From assembly GCA_031256775.1 (NCBI GenBank), contig JAIRPX010000108.1, forward strand, positions 1 through 38,556: DNA of 38,556 nt, written 5' to 3'. Each line of letters begins with the position of its first letter. The stretch's first letter is position 1. This stretch comes from Dysgonamonadaceae bacterium. GTDB taxonomy: Bacteria; Bacteroidota; Bacteroidia; Bacteroidales; Azobacteroidaceae. This document shows, piece after piece, positions 22,160 to 33,414 of the stretch. A program made the translations under genes and the position numbers. Below the pieces are notes generated by a model. It was not told the origin of the DNA, did no database searches, and saw only the letters and a program-made list of their open reading frames with translations.

Positions 22160-24007
22160 ATGACTATATCCGGCGACAGCAATAACATTTTTCAACTGGC
22201 TGCAGATTTTGTTAATCAAACGTCTGAGCATGTTTTTCTTACGGGAAAAGCAGGAACAGGGAAAACTACGTTTCTAAAATATATTTGCGAACATACTCAC
22301 AAAAGGACGCTTGTGGCGGCGCCTACCGGCGTGGCAGCTATTAATGCAGGCGGCACAACTCTACACTCGCTGTTTCAGTTACCGTTAGAACCTTATATTC
22401 CGGGCTTTTCCAATGCTTCGCTCAAAAAAAATTTCTATCGTTTTTCCAAGCAAAAAATTGATTTATTGAAACATCTTGAACTGCTTATTATAGACGAAGT
22501 CAGCATGTTGCGGGCGGACACTCTTGACGCTATTGATGCAACATTGAGGACAGTACGCCGCATTCAACGTCCTTTGGGTGGAGTGCAAATTTTGTATATT
22601 GGCGATATGTTTCAATTGCCGCCTGTTGCTAAAGACGACGAATGGCAATTATTGAAAGAGCATTATTCAAGTACGTTCTTTTTTCATGCTAAAGTATTTC
22701 AGCAAACGAAGCCTATCTACCTGGAACTTAAAAAAGTATATCGCCAGCGCGATGATATTTTCGTAGATTTGCTAAATCGTGTGCGGAATAATGTAGCTAC
22801 AAATGAAGATTTGCAGGAGCTGAATAAACGCTATAACCCAAGTTTTGTTCCTGACGAAGAAGACAAGTATATCATTTTAACGACGCATAACTACAAGGCT
22901 GAAAATATAAATAATAGAAAATTAATGGAACTTCCCGATCCTGAACGGGTGTTTCATGGCGAAACGGACGGCGATTTTCCCGACTATTCTTTGCCAACCG
23001 AAAGGAAACTTATGCTGAAAAAAGGAGCGCAGGTGATGTTCCTGAAAAATGACACAGAAGATCCGCGTCGTTATTATAACGGAAAAATTGCTACTATAAG
23101 CCGCATCGACGCCGACCAAATTTACGTGTATATTCCTGAAATAAAAGGAGATATTATGGTTAAAAAAGAAACTTGGGAAAACAAGCGCTATTATCTTGAT
23201 AAAGAATCGGGTAACATAAAAGAAGAACTTTTAGGCTCTTTTTCGCAATATCCTCTGCGTTTGGCGTGGGCAATAACAGTGCATAAAAGTCAGGGATTGA
23301 CTTTTGAAAAAGCTATTATCGACATCGACTCCTCTTTTGCCGCAGGACAGGCTTATGTGGCTCTGAGCCGGTGTACTTCGCTCGACGGAATTGTACTTTA
23401 CTCGAAAATTAATTTCAATTGTATCCGAACTGATAACTACGCCCTTGAATTTAGCCGTAATGAAAAAACGGAACAGGAACTGAATATGATATTCCATCAG
23501 GGAAAAAGGAAATTCTGGGCTGACCGGCTTTTTTCATATTTTAGCTGGAAACAGATTTACTCGCTTTTGCGCGATATGGAAAAATTGCTGGAAGAAAAGA
23601 ATGGAAATGAATATATTACGATAAAAAAACTCTTACCGGAATTTCGGAATAAAGTTTGCGAGCTGGAAAACGTTACGATCAAATTTCAGGAACAGTTGAG
23701 ACGAATCGTTCAGCAGGAATCGACTGAGAATGATATTTCCCTATTAAAAGAACGCACTCAAAAAGCTGTCGCATATTTTCATCAGCAATTTATTGCACAA
23801 GTATTATGTCCCCTACAAAACTACATCAAGTTTTTTACGCCTTCGTCGAAAAATAAGACTTTTTATAAGAATATGATTGAAATAGAAAAAGATATGATTC
23901 TTTTCCTGGAAAACATGAAAAAAATCCGTTACAATAACATTCCCCTGTGCGAAGAACTAACGCTGGAAATTCCGCGCATGGAAAAATTGTTTGAAAAGAA
24001 AAAATGA
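22160..24007 (+). CDS. PIF1/RecD2-like superfamily 1 DNA helicase
   Basis: 615 residues. Walker A is LTGKAGTGKTTFL (27-39), motif Ia is AAPTGVAAINAGGTTLHSLF, motif II is IIDEVSML, motif III is GDMFQLPPV. Motifs V/VI appear as AWAITVHKSQGLTFEKA and AYVALSRC. These are the signature motifs of PIF1-family 5'-to-3' helicases, which act at replication barriers, recombination intermediates and G-quadruplexes. The last 160 residues are a charged helical region without a recognised domain; bacterial members often carry an RQC or HRDC domain there, which I do not see clearly. It is monocistronic, between divergent and convergent neighbours. Confidence 0.88.
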   Translation: MTISGDSNNIFQLAADFVNQTSEHVFLTGKAGTGKTTFLKYICEHTHKRTLVAAPTGVAAINAGGTTLHSLFQLPLEPYIPGFSNASLKKNFYRFSKQKIDLLKHLELLIIDEVSMLRADTLDAIDATLRTVRRIQRPLGGVQILYIGDMFQLPPVAKDDEWQLLKEHYSSTFFFHAKVFQQTKPIYLELKKVYRQRDDIFVDLLNRVRNNVATNEDLQELNKRYNPSFVPDEEDKYIILTTHNYKAENINNRKLMELPDPERVFHGETDGDFPDYSLPTERKLMLKKGAQVMFLKNDTEDPRRYYNGKIATISRIDADQIYVYIPEIKGDIMVKKETWENKRYYLDKESGNIKEELLGSFSQYPLRLAWAITVHKSQGLTFEKAIIDIDSSFAAGQAYVALSRCTSLDGIVLYSKINFNCIRTDNYALEFSRNEKTEQELNMIFHQGKRKFWADRLFSYFSWKQIYSLLRDMEKLLEEKNGNEYITIKKLLPEFRNKVCELENVTIKFQEQLRRIVQQESTENDISLLKERTQKAVAYFHQQFIAQVLCPLQNYIKFFTPSSKNKTFYKNMIEIEKDMILFLENMKKIRYNNIPLCEELTLEIPRMEKLFEKKK

Positions 24008-24056
24008 TACAGTTTCATACATCTGCAATAAATTATAATGTAAGGTATACAAAAAC

Positions 24057-24082
24057 AGAGACGCTGCATAAGCAACGTCTCC
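24057..24082 (-). terminator. Terminator of the Omp28/T9SS gene
   Basis: GAGACG (24058-24063) pairs with CGTCTC (24076-24081), and TGC/GCA extends the stem past one mismatch. On the minus strand TTTTTGT follows directly. It lies about 70 bases past the stop. Confidence 0.65.
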
Positions 24083-24106
24083 ACATAATATGAAAAAATT
24101 AAACGT

Positions 24107-24150
24107 TAAACTCTAATATCTAATATCTATACTCTAATATCTACACTCTA
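24107..24150. repeat. Short degenerate tandem of CTCTAATATCT
   Basis: CTCTAATATCT and near variants occur about four times head-to-tail between the stop codon of the Omp28/T9SS gene and its terminator. The low-complexity pattern is probably slippage-derived. Confidence 0.5.
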
Positions 24151-26715
24151 TTATCTAAGAACTTTTCGCAACTGTTCTCTGTTTGCCGTTTTTACCTTCA
24201 CGATATACACACCGGCAGGAAGCATATCCACAGGAATTGTCCGGTTGCCATTTTCATGCAGCATGACTTGACCGGAAATATTATAAACAGTAACACTTTT
24301 AACAGCCTCAGAAGAATCTATATACAGCATGTTATTGCGAACAGAAACAGCAAAAAAAGCGTTATCTTCAGGATTATTAATTGCGTTACCAAGACCAACG
24401 CTTATATACTTCAATCCTTTCTTTCCAAACTTACCGTTATCGGTAGTAACGACGCCGTTGCTTGCAATATCTGTCGTTATTTCATATTTTCCTTCTCCAG
24501 CGCCGGAATTTATTCCATCGCCAAATTCATCGTAAATTTCAAAACGGTAAACACCATTGAACGGCGTCGGCAAATCAATCTGATGCAATTGTACACCGTC
24601 AGAAGTAAGATCTGTATAAGGACCTCCTTCAAGTATAATTTTTCCGTTGGGATCAAACCATTTCCATGTTGTTTCCGTTCCGTATTTGTCCTGCCATAAG
24701 TTCAACTTCAATTTGTTTGATTCAGTAAAACTTATATCTTTCATTACTGTCAACGAAGAAGACAATTGGATGACAGGGTCTTTGTCATTTACCTTACTTA
24801 CGGAAAGCGTCAATATCATATCCCTTCTTAACTCTGTGGGTATCAACGGTAAAAGCAACGTATCCATTTCATTTATTTGCAAGTTTTTTCCAGAAACGAC
24901 ATACGTCGCGTTAGATGTAATTCCATATTGCAACTGATAGGACGCGACCGGCATTGGCGAAATGTTTTTTACAACGGCTTGCACCTGTATTTTATCGTCC
25001 GCTGAATGATAAGGTAATTGTTTCATTTCCATTATCTCAATCAAAGGTGTTGTTAGATAGGCATATTGAACCCTTGCCTCTGTTGCCGTAATCACTTCCT
25101 TATTTCCTTCTGCTATAAAAACTACAACCGATAAATCTTTCAGTTCAACAGGTACGTCGTTCAATTTTTCCGGAATTGTATAGGTATATTGTTGACTAAA
25201 AGAAGATCCTGTCGTAGTTGGTTGAATTATTGCACCCCATTGACCGGTGAGCAAATGTCGCAGCATGTGATTGTGACGGTATATACCATCTTTCCACATT
25301 TCAGGATAGCCGTTACCTCCTATTTGCGTCGCTAATATATTATTCTGCAACAACGCCACGTTCAAGTTATTAGTCGAAGTATTGCTATTGCCTGTATAAT
25401 AACCTTTAACATCTACAGTCAACACGCGGGTATCCCAGTTGATTTGTGCATCGGCTATCAGGTTTACCGGCGAATCAGTATCAAGTATTTCAGTTACTGA
25501 CGGTTCCCATGAATCTCTTTCATTCAGCGCCATATAACCTGAAAAAACATGTCGGTTTACTGTTGCGGAAGGATAAGATGATATTCCTGCCTGATTAGCT
25601 AAGGCATCCCCAAAACTTGTTTTAAAATCAGGTTCGCCATCATACGGATTTGCAAAGTAACCCTGGTGTATATTAATGACACACACACGCCCTGAATATT
25701 TTTCTTTTAGCTGGTTTGCAAGCTTATGCCCAACCGGACACCATGTGCAGTGGATACCGGTAAATTCTTCTATCAATGCGTTCCGTTTCAATGAGCGAGT
25801 CGGAGCCGCAGCGCCAACCCATACTTCGTTAGCAGCCAGCATACTGTTGTCAGTAGCATCATCGTCCGGTTTCCTATTTGGCTCGGAAACGCTTACTTTT
25901 GTCTGATAATATCCATCCGTGCTAAAACTTAATTCTTTGGAAAAAGTGTATCTACGGAATGGATTCAAAGTTATTCCTGTTATATTTTCTTCTATAACAG
26001 TATTTCCAACTTCGTAAACAGCTTTAAAATTGGTTACGGGTTCTATAGCATTATTATAAATAGTTGTTGTTACTGAAAACGGCTCATCAGGAAATACTCT
26101 CAAAGTATTTGTTTTAACAGATAATATACTTATATCCTGTTGACTTAGAGCGTTTCCTGTAATAGTAGCTTTAACTGTAAAATTATGGTCGTTCATTTTA
26201 CGCCACTCGCTACTCCCGCTGTCGCAATAATAGTTGCAGTTTTCGCCAACTTCAATCGAATTATCCACCCCTATAGTTGTTCCAGCTCCCCTGTATTCGT
26301 AACCAATAAGCAAATCAGTGTTTCCTGTAATTGTGTAGGGAGTGTTCAATGTTACCTCAGTCCATGAGTTTTTAGCAAGAGTGGCGCTCTGTGAATACGT
26401 AAAAGTTAGATTTTCCAAACCTTCAATAATGAAAACCTTTGTACTTGACGCTGAGGAACCAATGCCTGCATGTATTTTAGTTATTTGCGCATTGGCATAC
26501 TTGGCAGCTAAGCTTTTAGGAATCAGAACAGCTACTCTGACCGTAGCAATTTTATCGCTGAAACTCAATGGTTTATCCATATCATCTGTACAGTAACTGA
26601 ATATAACGGAATTTTCCGCATCAGCGGCAGTTAATTGCTTTGCTGTCTGTTCGTTTGCATAAACTTTGAAAACTAAAACTATAACGGCAAAAATAAGTAA
26701 TAATGTTTTGTTCAT
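24151..26715 (-). CDS. Omp28-domain T9SS-secreted protein
   Basis: 854 residues from the ATG at 26715. An in-frame start at 26784 is rejected because the promoter -7 box ends there and the signal peptide (MNKTLLLIFAVIVLVFKVYA) begins at 26715. Residues about 305-430 hold a thioredoxin-like Omp28 domain: ALIEEFTGIHCTWCPVGHK with a CxxC pair, then INIHQGYFANPYDGE and SYPSATVNR. Ig-like and beta-sandwich segments flank it. Residues about 780-854 are a T9SS C-terminal sorting domain (VTVYNISGQVML, LPAGVYIVKV, ending LRKVLR). The protein should be exported and surface-anchored or released. The CxxC suggests a redox or thiol-related role, but no substrate is known. It lies downstream of atpA, behind a terminator and its own promoter. 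Confidence 0.85.
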   Translation of the reverse strand: MNKTLLLIFAVIVLVFKVYANEQTAKQLTAADAENSVIFSYCTDDMDKPLSFSDKIATVRVAVLIPKSLAAKYANAQITKIHAGIGSSASSTKVFIIEGLENLTFTYSQSATLAKNSWTEVTLNTPYTITGNTDLLIGYEYRGAGTTIGVDNSIEVGENCNYYCDSGSSEWRKMNDHNFTVKATITGNALSQQDISILSVKTNTLRVFPDEPFSVTTTIYNNAIEPVTNFKAVYEVGNTVIEENITGITLNPFRRYTFSKELSFSTDGYYQTKVSVSEPNRKPDDDATDNSMLAANEVWVGAAAPTRSLKRNALIEEFTGIHCTWCPVGHKLANQLKEKYSGRVCVINIHQGYFANPYDGEPDFKTSFGDALANQAGISSYPSATVNRHVFSGYMALNERDSWEPSVTEILDTDSPVNLIADAQINWDTRVLTVDVKGYYTGNSNTSTNNLNVALLQNNILATQIGGNGYPEMWKDGIYRHNHMLRHLLTGQWGAIIQPTTTGSSFSQQYTYTIPEKLNDVPVELKDLSVVVFIAEGNKEVITATEARVQYAYLTTPLIEIMEMKQLPYHSADDKIQVQAVVKNISPMPVASYQLQYGITSNATYVVSGKNLQINEMDTLLLPLIPTELRRDMILTLSVSKVNDKDPVIQLSSSLTVMKDISFTESNKLKLNLWQDKYGTETTWKWFDPNGKIILEGGPYTDLTSDGVQLHQIDLPTPFNGVYRFEIYDEFGDGINSGAGEGKYEITTDIASNGVVTTDNGKFGKKGLKYISVGLGNAINNPEDNAFFAVSVRNNMLYIDSSEAVKSVTVYNISGQVMLHENGNRTIPVDMLPAGVYIVKVKTANREQLRKVLR

Positions 26716-26783
26716 ACTAATAAAAAATTTATTTAAATAATTAAGAAAAATAGTACTGACTAAAAATGAAAATTTATCCGGCA

Positions 26784-26814
26784 CAAAGATAATACTTTTT
26801 TATAAAATAACAAA
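26784..26814 (-). promoter_or_regulatory. Promoter of the Omp28/T9SS gene
   Basis: On the minus strand TTTG (26814-26811), a 19-base spacer and TATCTTTG (26791-26784) match the consensus exactly. The position requires translation to start at 26715. Confidence 0.7.
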
Positions 26815-26848
26815 AAAAAGCATATTTGTTTTATTTTCATAAAAACAA

Positions 26849-26880
26849 TGCTGACGCAGTTTCTCCACTATGCGTCAGCA
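26849..26880 (-). terminator. Strong rho-independent terminator of the atp operon
   Basis: A perfect 10-bp stem, TGCTGACGCA with TGCGTCAGCA, has a 12-base loop. On the minus strand it is followed by TTGTTTTTAT. It lies 25 bases after the atpA stop and closes the operon there. Confidence 0.85.
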
Positions 26881-26904
26881 AATTCATACTTATTTATTCA
26901 ATTA

Positions 26905-28485
26905 TTAATTTATTTCCTTAATTGCCACCACTGCTGTTTGTGCAAGTATTTTTTCAATTTCTTCGTTGATAATTCCTTTTTTAAGCTGATCTAACACTTC
27001 GGTGCGGTATTTCAATTCCAGCATTTCAAGGAATGTTTTTACAAAATCGCTTATTTTTTCAACCGGAAGATCATAGAGTAACCCCTTCGTACCGACATAA
27101 ATTATTGCGATTTCTTTTTCAACTGACAGAGGATGATATTGTGGCTGAATCAGCAAACTTGCATTTTTCTTCCCCTTGTCTAAGGTCATTCGCGTAACGG
27201 CGTCCATATCGCCTCCAAACTTTGTAAACGCTTCCAACTCGCGATATTGAGCCTGGTCTGTTTTCAAAGTTCCGGCAATTTTCTTCATTGCCTTGATTTG
27301 CGCATTCCCCCCTACTCGCGACACTGAAATACCAACATTTATAGCCGGACGAATCCCTGCATTAAATAAATTGGTTTCGAGGAAAATTTGTCCATCGGTG
27401 ATGGAAATAACATTTGTTGGAATATAAGCTGAAATATCGCCAGCCTGCGTTTCTATAATTGGCAAAGCTGTAAGCGAGCCTCCACCTTTTACAAAAGGCT
27501 TCAAATTTTCCGGCAAATCGTTCATTTGAGCCGCAACCTCGTCATTGTTAATGATTTTAGCAGCTCGTTCCAGCAATCGGGAGTGAAGGTAAAAAATATC
27601 GCCCGGATAGGCTTCGCGTCCTGAAGGACGACGAAGAATCAGCGACACTTCCCTGTAAGACACTGCCTGTTTGGAAAGGTCGTCATAAATAACCAGCGCG
27701 GCGCGTCCCGTATCGCGAAAATATTCGCCAATAGCGGCGCCTGCAAAAGGAGCATAGAAGCGCAAAGCTGCCGGATCGGAAGCTAAAGCTGCAACAATAA
27801 CAGTATATTCGAGCGCTCCCTTTTCTTTTAAAGTATTTACGATATTCGCGATAGTCGAACCTTTTTGTCCGATAGCAACATAAATACAATAAACAGGTTT
27901 TCCTGCTAAATAATTATCGCGCTGATTGATAATAGTATCTATTCCGATAGCTGTTTTACCTGTCTGGCGGTCGCCAATAATTAATTCGCGCTGTCCGCGC
28001 CCGATAGGAATCATAGCGTCAATGGCAATAATACCTGTCTGTAAAGGTTCGTTTACTGGCTGGCGGAAAATCACGCCTGGCGCTTTTCGCTCCAGAGGCA
28101 TATCCAATAGATTGCCTGAGATTGAGCCCTTTCCGTCAATTGGCTGACCTAACGGGTTAATTACCCGTCCTAAAAGTCCTTCTCCGGTTGGGATTGAAGC
28201 AATACGTCCTGTACGCCTCACAGTATCGCCTTCTTTGACCTGGTCGGTATGTCCCAGTAAAACGGCGCCTACGTTATCTTCTTCCAGGTTCATCACAACA
28301 GCCATCTCACCGTTTTCAAACTGAATAAGTTCGCCCGATTCGGCTTTGCTCAAACCAAAAATGCGTACCACTCCGTCGCTCACCTGAAGCACGGATCCCA
28401 CTTCCTCAAACTTTACGCGGGTATCAATGCCTTCAAGTTGCATTTTCAATACTTCCGAAATTTCGCTTGCTTTTATATCTGGCAT
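26905..28485 (-). CDS. atpA: F-type ATP synthase subunit alpha
   Basis: 526 residues, the usual alpha length. P-loop GDRQTGKTA follows RGQRELII, and the conserved [20 protein letters not shown] segment (here with CIY), [30 protein letters not shown] and the arginine-finger segment [17 protein letters not shown] are intact. It forms the non-catalytic nucleotide sites of the F1 head. It is the last gene of the operon: a strong terminator follows within 60 bases, whereas the gamma-subunit gene normally follows alpha in Bacteroidota. A 46-base AT-rich gap separates it from atpH. Confidence 0.97.
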   Translation of the reverse strand: MPDIKASEISEVLKMQLEGIDTRVKFEEVGSVLQVSDGVVRIFGLSKAESGELIQFENGEMAVVMNLEEDNVGAVLLGHTDQVKEGDTVRRTGRIASIPTGEGLLGRVINPLGQPIDGKGSISGNLLDMPLERKAPGVIFRQPVNEPLQTGIIAIDAMIPIGRGQRELIIGDRQTGKTAIGIDTIINQRDNYLAGKPVYCIYVAIGQKGSTIANIVNTLKEKGALEYTVIVAALASDPAALRFYAPFAGAAIGEYFRDTGRAALVIYDDLSKQAVSYREVSLILRRPSGREAYPGDIFYLHSRLLERAAKIINNDEVAAQMNDLPENLKPFVKGGGSLTALPIIETQAGDISAYIPTNVISITDGQIFLETNLFNAGIRPAINVGISVSRVGGNAQIKAMKKIAGTLKTDQAQYRELEAFTKFGGDMDAVTRMTLDKGKKNASLLIQPQYHPLSVEKEIAIIYVGTKGLLYDLPVEKISDFVKTFLEMLELKYRTEVLDQLKKGIINEEIEKILAQTAVVAIKEIN

Positions 28486-28531
28486 AAATTCTGTTTTTTT
28501 TTAATTACAAATTATTATTGATTCGTAATTC

Positions 28532-29071
28532 TCAATTTCTAATTAGTTTCAATCTTAACTGATTAAGTTGATTTTTCACGCTTGCATCCAGACGTAAATC
28601 TTCTACTTCGAGGACAAATCCGCCAATAATATCCGGATCAATTGTCGCCGTAAAATCTGTTTTTTCACTTTTATCCTTGATTACCAAATCTACAAGTTCT
28701 CTTTGCATTTCAGTTTCAGCAGGATTAACCATAGTCAATTTCATAACATTTATGTTTTTTGCTTTCCGGTAAATCTTGTCATACATCAACGCAATGTTCT
28801 GCATGTAATGCGCTCTGCCGCTTTCTATTACAAGCCTGATGGCTTTTTTGCCCGTATTGCTCACATCGCCGCCTGCGGCAGTAATCAATACATTCACTTT
28901 TTCGGCGGTAGAAACGGTAGGGTCATCCAGGACTTTCTTCAATAAATGTACAGAACTGAACTGTTCCGACAGGATTTTCATCTCATCGCGTAAACGGCTT
29001 TCTTCCTTACATTCCGAAGCATACTGATAAATAGCTTTGGCGTATCGTGACGATATTATTCCTGCGTTCAT
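28532..29071 (-). CDS. atpH: F-type ATP synthase subunit delta
   Basis: 179 residues with the OSCP/delta pattern: an N-terminal helical domain starting AGIISSRYAKAIYQYA and the C-terminal DPDIIGGFVLEVEDLRLDASVKNQLNQL typical of the family. It links the top of the F1 head to the b-subunit stalk. The start is 2 bases after the atpF stop, so it is co-translated within the operon. Confidence 0.95.
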   Translation of the reverse strand: MNAGIISSRYAKAIYQYASECKEESRLRDEMKILSEQFSSVHLLKKVLDDPTVSTAEKVNVLITAAGGDVSNTGKKAIRLVIESGRAHYMQNIALMYDKIYRKAKNINVMKLTMVNPAETEMQRELVDLVIKDKSEKTDFTATIDPDIIGGFVLEVEDLRLDASVKNQLNQLRLKLIRN

Positions 29072-29073
29072 TT

Positions 29074-29568
29074 TTAATTTTTCTGCGCTTCTATTATCAG
29101 CTGATTAACCAATTCGCGTTGAGCCGGTTGATTGTCAAGATTCTTGCGAAGGACTTTTTCGGCAATCGAAATAGAAAGTGTTGCAATCTGATTGTGAATA
29201 TCCCTTATAGCCATTTCTTTCTCTTTCTGAATAGCCATTTTAGCTTCAGCAATCAGTTTTGCAGCTTCGACAGCCGCCTGCTCTTTCGCTTCCCCTATAA
29301 TTTTAGTCCGCATTTCGTTAGCTTCTTTCAAAATACGAATTTCCTCATCGCGTGTTTGATTCAAGATCCTTTCACTTTCTTGCTGGATTCCCTGCAAACG
29401 TTCCCCTGCCAGTTTAGCTGCATCTAACGATTTGTCGATAAATGCTTTACGTTCTTCAATCATCTTTACGATAACAGGAAAACCAAATTTGGCAAGGACA
29501 AAGAAAACGACCCCGAAAGAAACGAGCATCCAAAACAATAGACCGAGATCGGGCGTTAAGAGAGACAT
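29074..29568 (-). CDS. atpF: F-type ATP synthase subunit b
   Basis: 164 residues. One N-terminal membrane helix (about 7-27, LGLLFWMLVSFGVVFFVLAKF) is followed by a long charged helix with heptad-like pattern (residues 30-160), which makes the peripheral stalk coiled coil. It lies 2 bases after atpE and 2 before atpH, as in a tightly packed operon. Confidence 0.95.
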   Translation of the reverse strand: MSLLTPDLGLLFWMLVSFGVVFFVLAKFGFPVIVKMIEERKAFIDKSLDAAKLAGERLQGIQQESERILNQTRDEEIRILKEANEMRTKIIGEAKEQAAVEAAKLIAEAKMAIQKEKEMAIRDIHNQIATLSISIAEKVLRKNLDNQPAQRELVNQLIIEAQKN

Positions 29569-29570
29569 GA

Positions 29571-29831
<261 letters not shown>

Positions 29832-29851
29832 TTATTTTAAATATATAACTT

Positions 29852-30940
29852 TTAGTTTTTAGTTTTCACGTGATGTCCTTCCACTTGCGAAAGTCCGATA
29901 AAAACAGCCGAAAGCATTGTAAACACATACGCCTGTATGAAAGCTACTAACAGCTCCACAAAATCAATAAATATCGTCATAACCACTGATAATACGCTCA
30001 TTCCCACATTCATTGCCACTCCCAGACTGACTGTTAAAAAAATCATACAGGTCAATCCCAATACAATAGCATGACCCGCCAGAATATTTGCAAAAAGACG
30101 AATCATTAAAGCAAACGGTTTTGTAAATACGCCAACCAGCTCAATAGCAGGCATAATTGGAATCGGAATTTTCAGCCACATCGGCACGTCTGGCCAGAAA
30201 ATTTCTTTCCAGTATTCCTTTGTTCCGAAACTGTTGACAATAATAAAGGTGAATATCGCTAAAACACAAGTTATTGCGATATTTCCCGTAACATTAGCTC
30301 CGCCTGGAAATATCGGAATAATTCCCAGCAGATTATTGAAAAAAATAAAGAAAAAAACCGTCAGCAAATAAGGCGTATAGCGCAGATAATTCTTTCCGAT
30401 ACAGGGTTTTACCACATCGTCAACAATACTTGCTATCAACATTTCTATCATAGCGATAAAACCTTTTGGGGAAGCATCTTCCGCTTTACGCTTTTTGTAC
30501 CATGCCGCGCACGACATAATCAGGATAATCAAAACGGTGCTGCTAATTAGCAGTGCAAGAGCGTTTTTAGTAAGCGATAAATCTAATGGACGTATTTCTT
30601 CTCCATTACTGTTCCGTTCTACTATTTTTCCTTTATAATCTTCATTATGGGAAATATAAAACCCTTTATATTCGGCATGTCCATGCTCGAAACGGGCGGA
30701 TGAAAAAATATGCCATTCGCCATTACTGCTCCGTACAATTACTGGCAGGGGAATCGAAACAGGATGCCCGTTAACCGTTGTGATGTGCCAATCGTAAGCG
30801 TCGCCAACGTGGTCAAGAATCAATTCGGTTACATCCAAATCTTCTTTTTCAGCAGGATGATGTTCGTCATCATGCGCACTGACAAAAGTAACCGGCGCAA
30901 AAAACAGTATTGTAAACAGTATTATATGTTTAATCTTCAT
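29852..30940 (-). CDS. atpB: F-type ATP synthase subunit a
   Basis: 362 residues, longer than the proteobacterial protein. A signal-like segment (1-22) and a roughly 115-residue His/Glu-rich N-terminal extension (DDEHHPAEKED) precede the membrane core, as usual in Bacteroidota. The core has five or more helices, with the essential Arg in FALMIRLFANILAGH and the final helix FIQAYVFTMLSAVFIGL. It forms the proton half-channels against the c ring. Confidence 0.95.
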   Translation of the reverse strand: MKIKHIILFTILFFAPVTFVSAHDDEHHPAEKEDLDVTELILDHVGDAYDWHITTVNGHPVSIPLPVIVRSSNGEWHIFSSARFEHGHAEYKGFYISHNEDYKGKIVERNSNGEEIRPLDLSLTKNALALLISSTVLIILIMSCAAWYKKRKAEDASPKGFIAMIEMLIASIVDDVVKPCIGKNYLRYTPYLLTVFFFIFFNNLLGIIPIFPGGANVTGNIAITCVLAIFTFIIVNSFGTKEYWKEIFWPDVPMWLKIPIPIMPAIELVGVFTKPFALMIRLFANILAGHAIVLGLTCMIFLTVSLGVAMNVGMSVLSVVMTIFIDFVELLVAFIQAYVFTMLSAVFIGLSQVEGHHVKTKN

Positions 30941-30959
30941 TTATTCTTTCGTTAATAAT

Positions 30960-31340
30960 TTATTTTTTTTGCTTCTTTTCCCTTCTCATTAGATAAATTG
31001 TTTCGAATACCATATATATCAGGTAAAGCGCAAGAAAAAACATCAAGAAATTTTTAATTTCTGTTTTTACTGCAATCCAATAAATAAGCACGAAAAACAG
31101 TGATAACAATATTTTCCCTACTTTAAATCCCATAAAAAGATTAACGGATTGTCTGGAAGAAACAGTATTTGCTTTTTTATCCGTAATTAAGACAGTCGCC
31201 AATTCATATAAAAAGAAAAAAGCGACGGCGCCGATTGTCCACCCAACCGGTGCGACATTTGGAAACAGTACAATTGCTATAATCAAAGCTACCGACATAA
31301 CTGTTAATCCAAAAATATATTTATTTCTTAATGAGCGCAT
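30960..31340 (-). CDS. AtpI-like small membrane protein of the atp operon
   Basis: 126 residues with four predicted membrane helices (about 10-27, 33-50, 74-90, 95-115) and a basic C-terminus (RREKKQKK). Its place between epsilon and a-subunit genes matches the small membrane protein found there in Bacteroidota atp operons, which may help assemble the a/c membrane sector as AtpI does. Sequence similarity to AtpI itself is not evident by eye, so the role rests on position and topology. Confidence 0.7.
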   Translation of the reverse strand: MRSLRNKYIFGLTVMSVALIIAIVLFPNVAPVGWTIGAVAFFFLYELATVLITDKKANTVSSRQSVNLFMGFKVGKILLSLFFVLIYWIAVKTEIKNFLMFFLALYLIYMVFETIYLMRREKKQKK

Positions 31341-31343
31341 AAA

Positions 31344-31577
31344 CTATTCGATACAAATAGAAACAATATTTTTTCCGACTTCCACAAATCCGCTGTTAAT
31401 TTCCGTTTTTACGTCCTCATTGCCGACTTTATAAGCCAAGACTCCTTTTTTTAAAGCCGAAACAATTGGAGCATGGTTGTCCAAAATTGTGAACAAACCC
31501 ATCATTCCAGGCAGAGTAATTGAATCTACTTCACCTTTGTAAATGACTTTTTCGGGGGATATTATTTCAAGATTCAT
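31344..31577 (-). CDS. atpC: F-type ATP synthase subunit epsilon (short form)
   Basis: 77 residues, covering only the beta-sandwich domain: LEIISPEKVIYKGEVDSITLPGMMG (split here by strands), the classic VxTxxGxMGxLxxHAP-like segment as LFTILDNHAPIVSAL, and a last strand FVEVGKNIVSICI. The C-terminal two-helix arm that inhibits ATP hydrolysis in many bacteria is absent. Short epsilons are usual in this phylum. Confidence 0.92.
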   Translation of the reverse strand: MNLEIISPEKVIYKGEVDSITLPGMMGLFTILDNHAPIVSALKKGVLAYKVGNEDVKTEINSGFVEVGKNIVSICIE

Positions 31578-31597
31578 AGCGTTTATTCTTTACAATT

Positions 31598-33142
<1,545 letters not shown>

Positions 33143-33179
33143 TTAATCAATAAATAGCAAACATTTATTTTAGACAGCA

Positions 33180-33211
33180 CAAAAGTAATATTTTTTAGTG
33201 TAAACTGCAAA
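33180..33211 (-). promoter_or_regulatory. Promoter of the atp operon
   Basis: On the minus strand TTTG (33211-33208), a 20-base spacer and TACTTTTG (33187-33180) match the Bacteroidota consensus exactly. The leader to the beta-subunit ATG is about 70 bases. Confidence 0.75.
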
Positions 33212-33333
33212 TTAAATTTCTAAAATAACCGCAAAGCTTTGTATATCAATTTTTTGCAATTTTGATATTTCTATGTATTTTCCTGAAAAAGTATTATCTT
33301 CGCAAGATATGCTCTGTACGGTATGGTTTTGTG

Positions 33334-33395
33334 CATCGTCATTGCAAAGGCGAAGCAAGCCAGTAAAAAACTGAAAACTAATTTCTGGATTGCTT
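33334..33395. repeat. Dispersed inverted repeat, copy 3 (right arm truncated)
   Basis: The left arm CATCGTCATTGC...GAAGCAAGCCAG (33334-33363), an A-rich spacer with CTGAAAACTAATTT, and CTGGATTGCTT (33385-33395) share order and spacer with copy 1. The right arm stops abruptly at GGATTGCTT, just before the decayed regulator copy. Confidence 0.65.
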
Positions 33396-33414
33396 AATAT
33401 TTAATTGATCCACC

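Noticed and set aside
24107..24150. CRISPR-like short repeats
   Set aside because: The units are adjoining and low complexity, with no spacers and no cas genes in the window.
26716..26784. Longer N-terminus for the Omp28/T9SS protein
   Set aside because: A perfect promoter ends at the same place and the signal peptide begins at the ATG at 26715.
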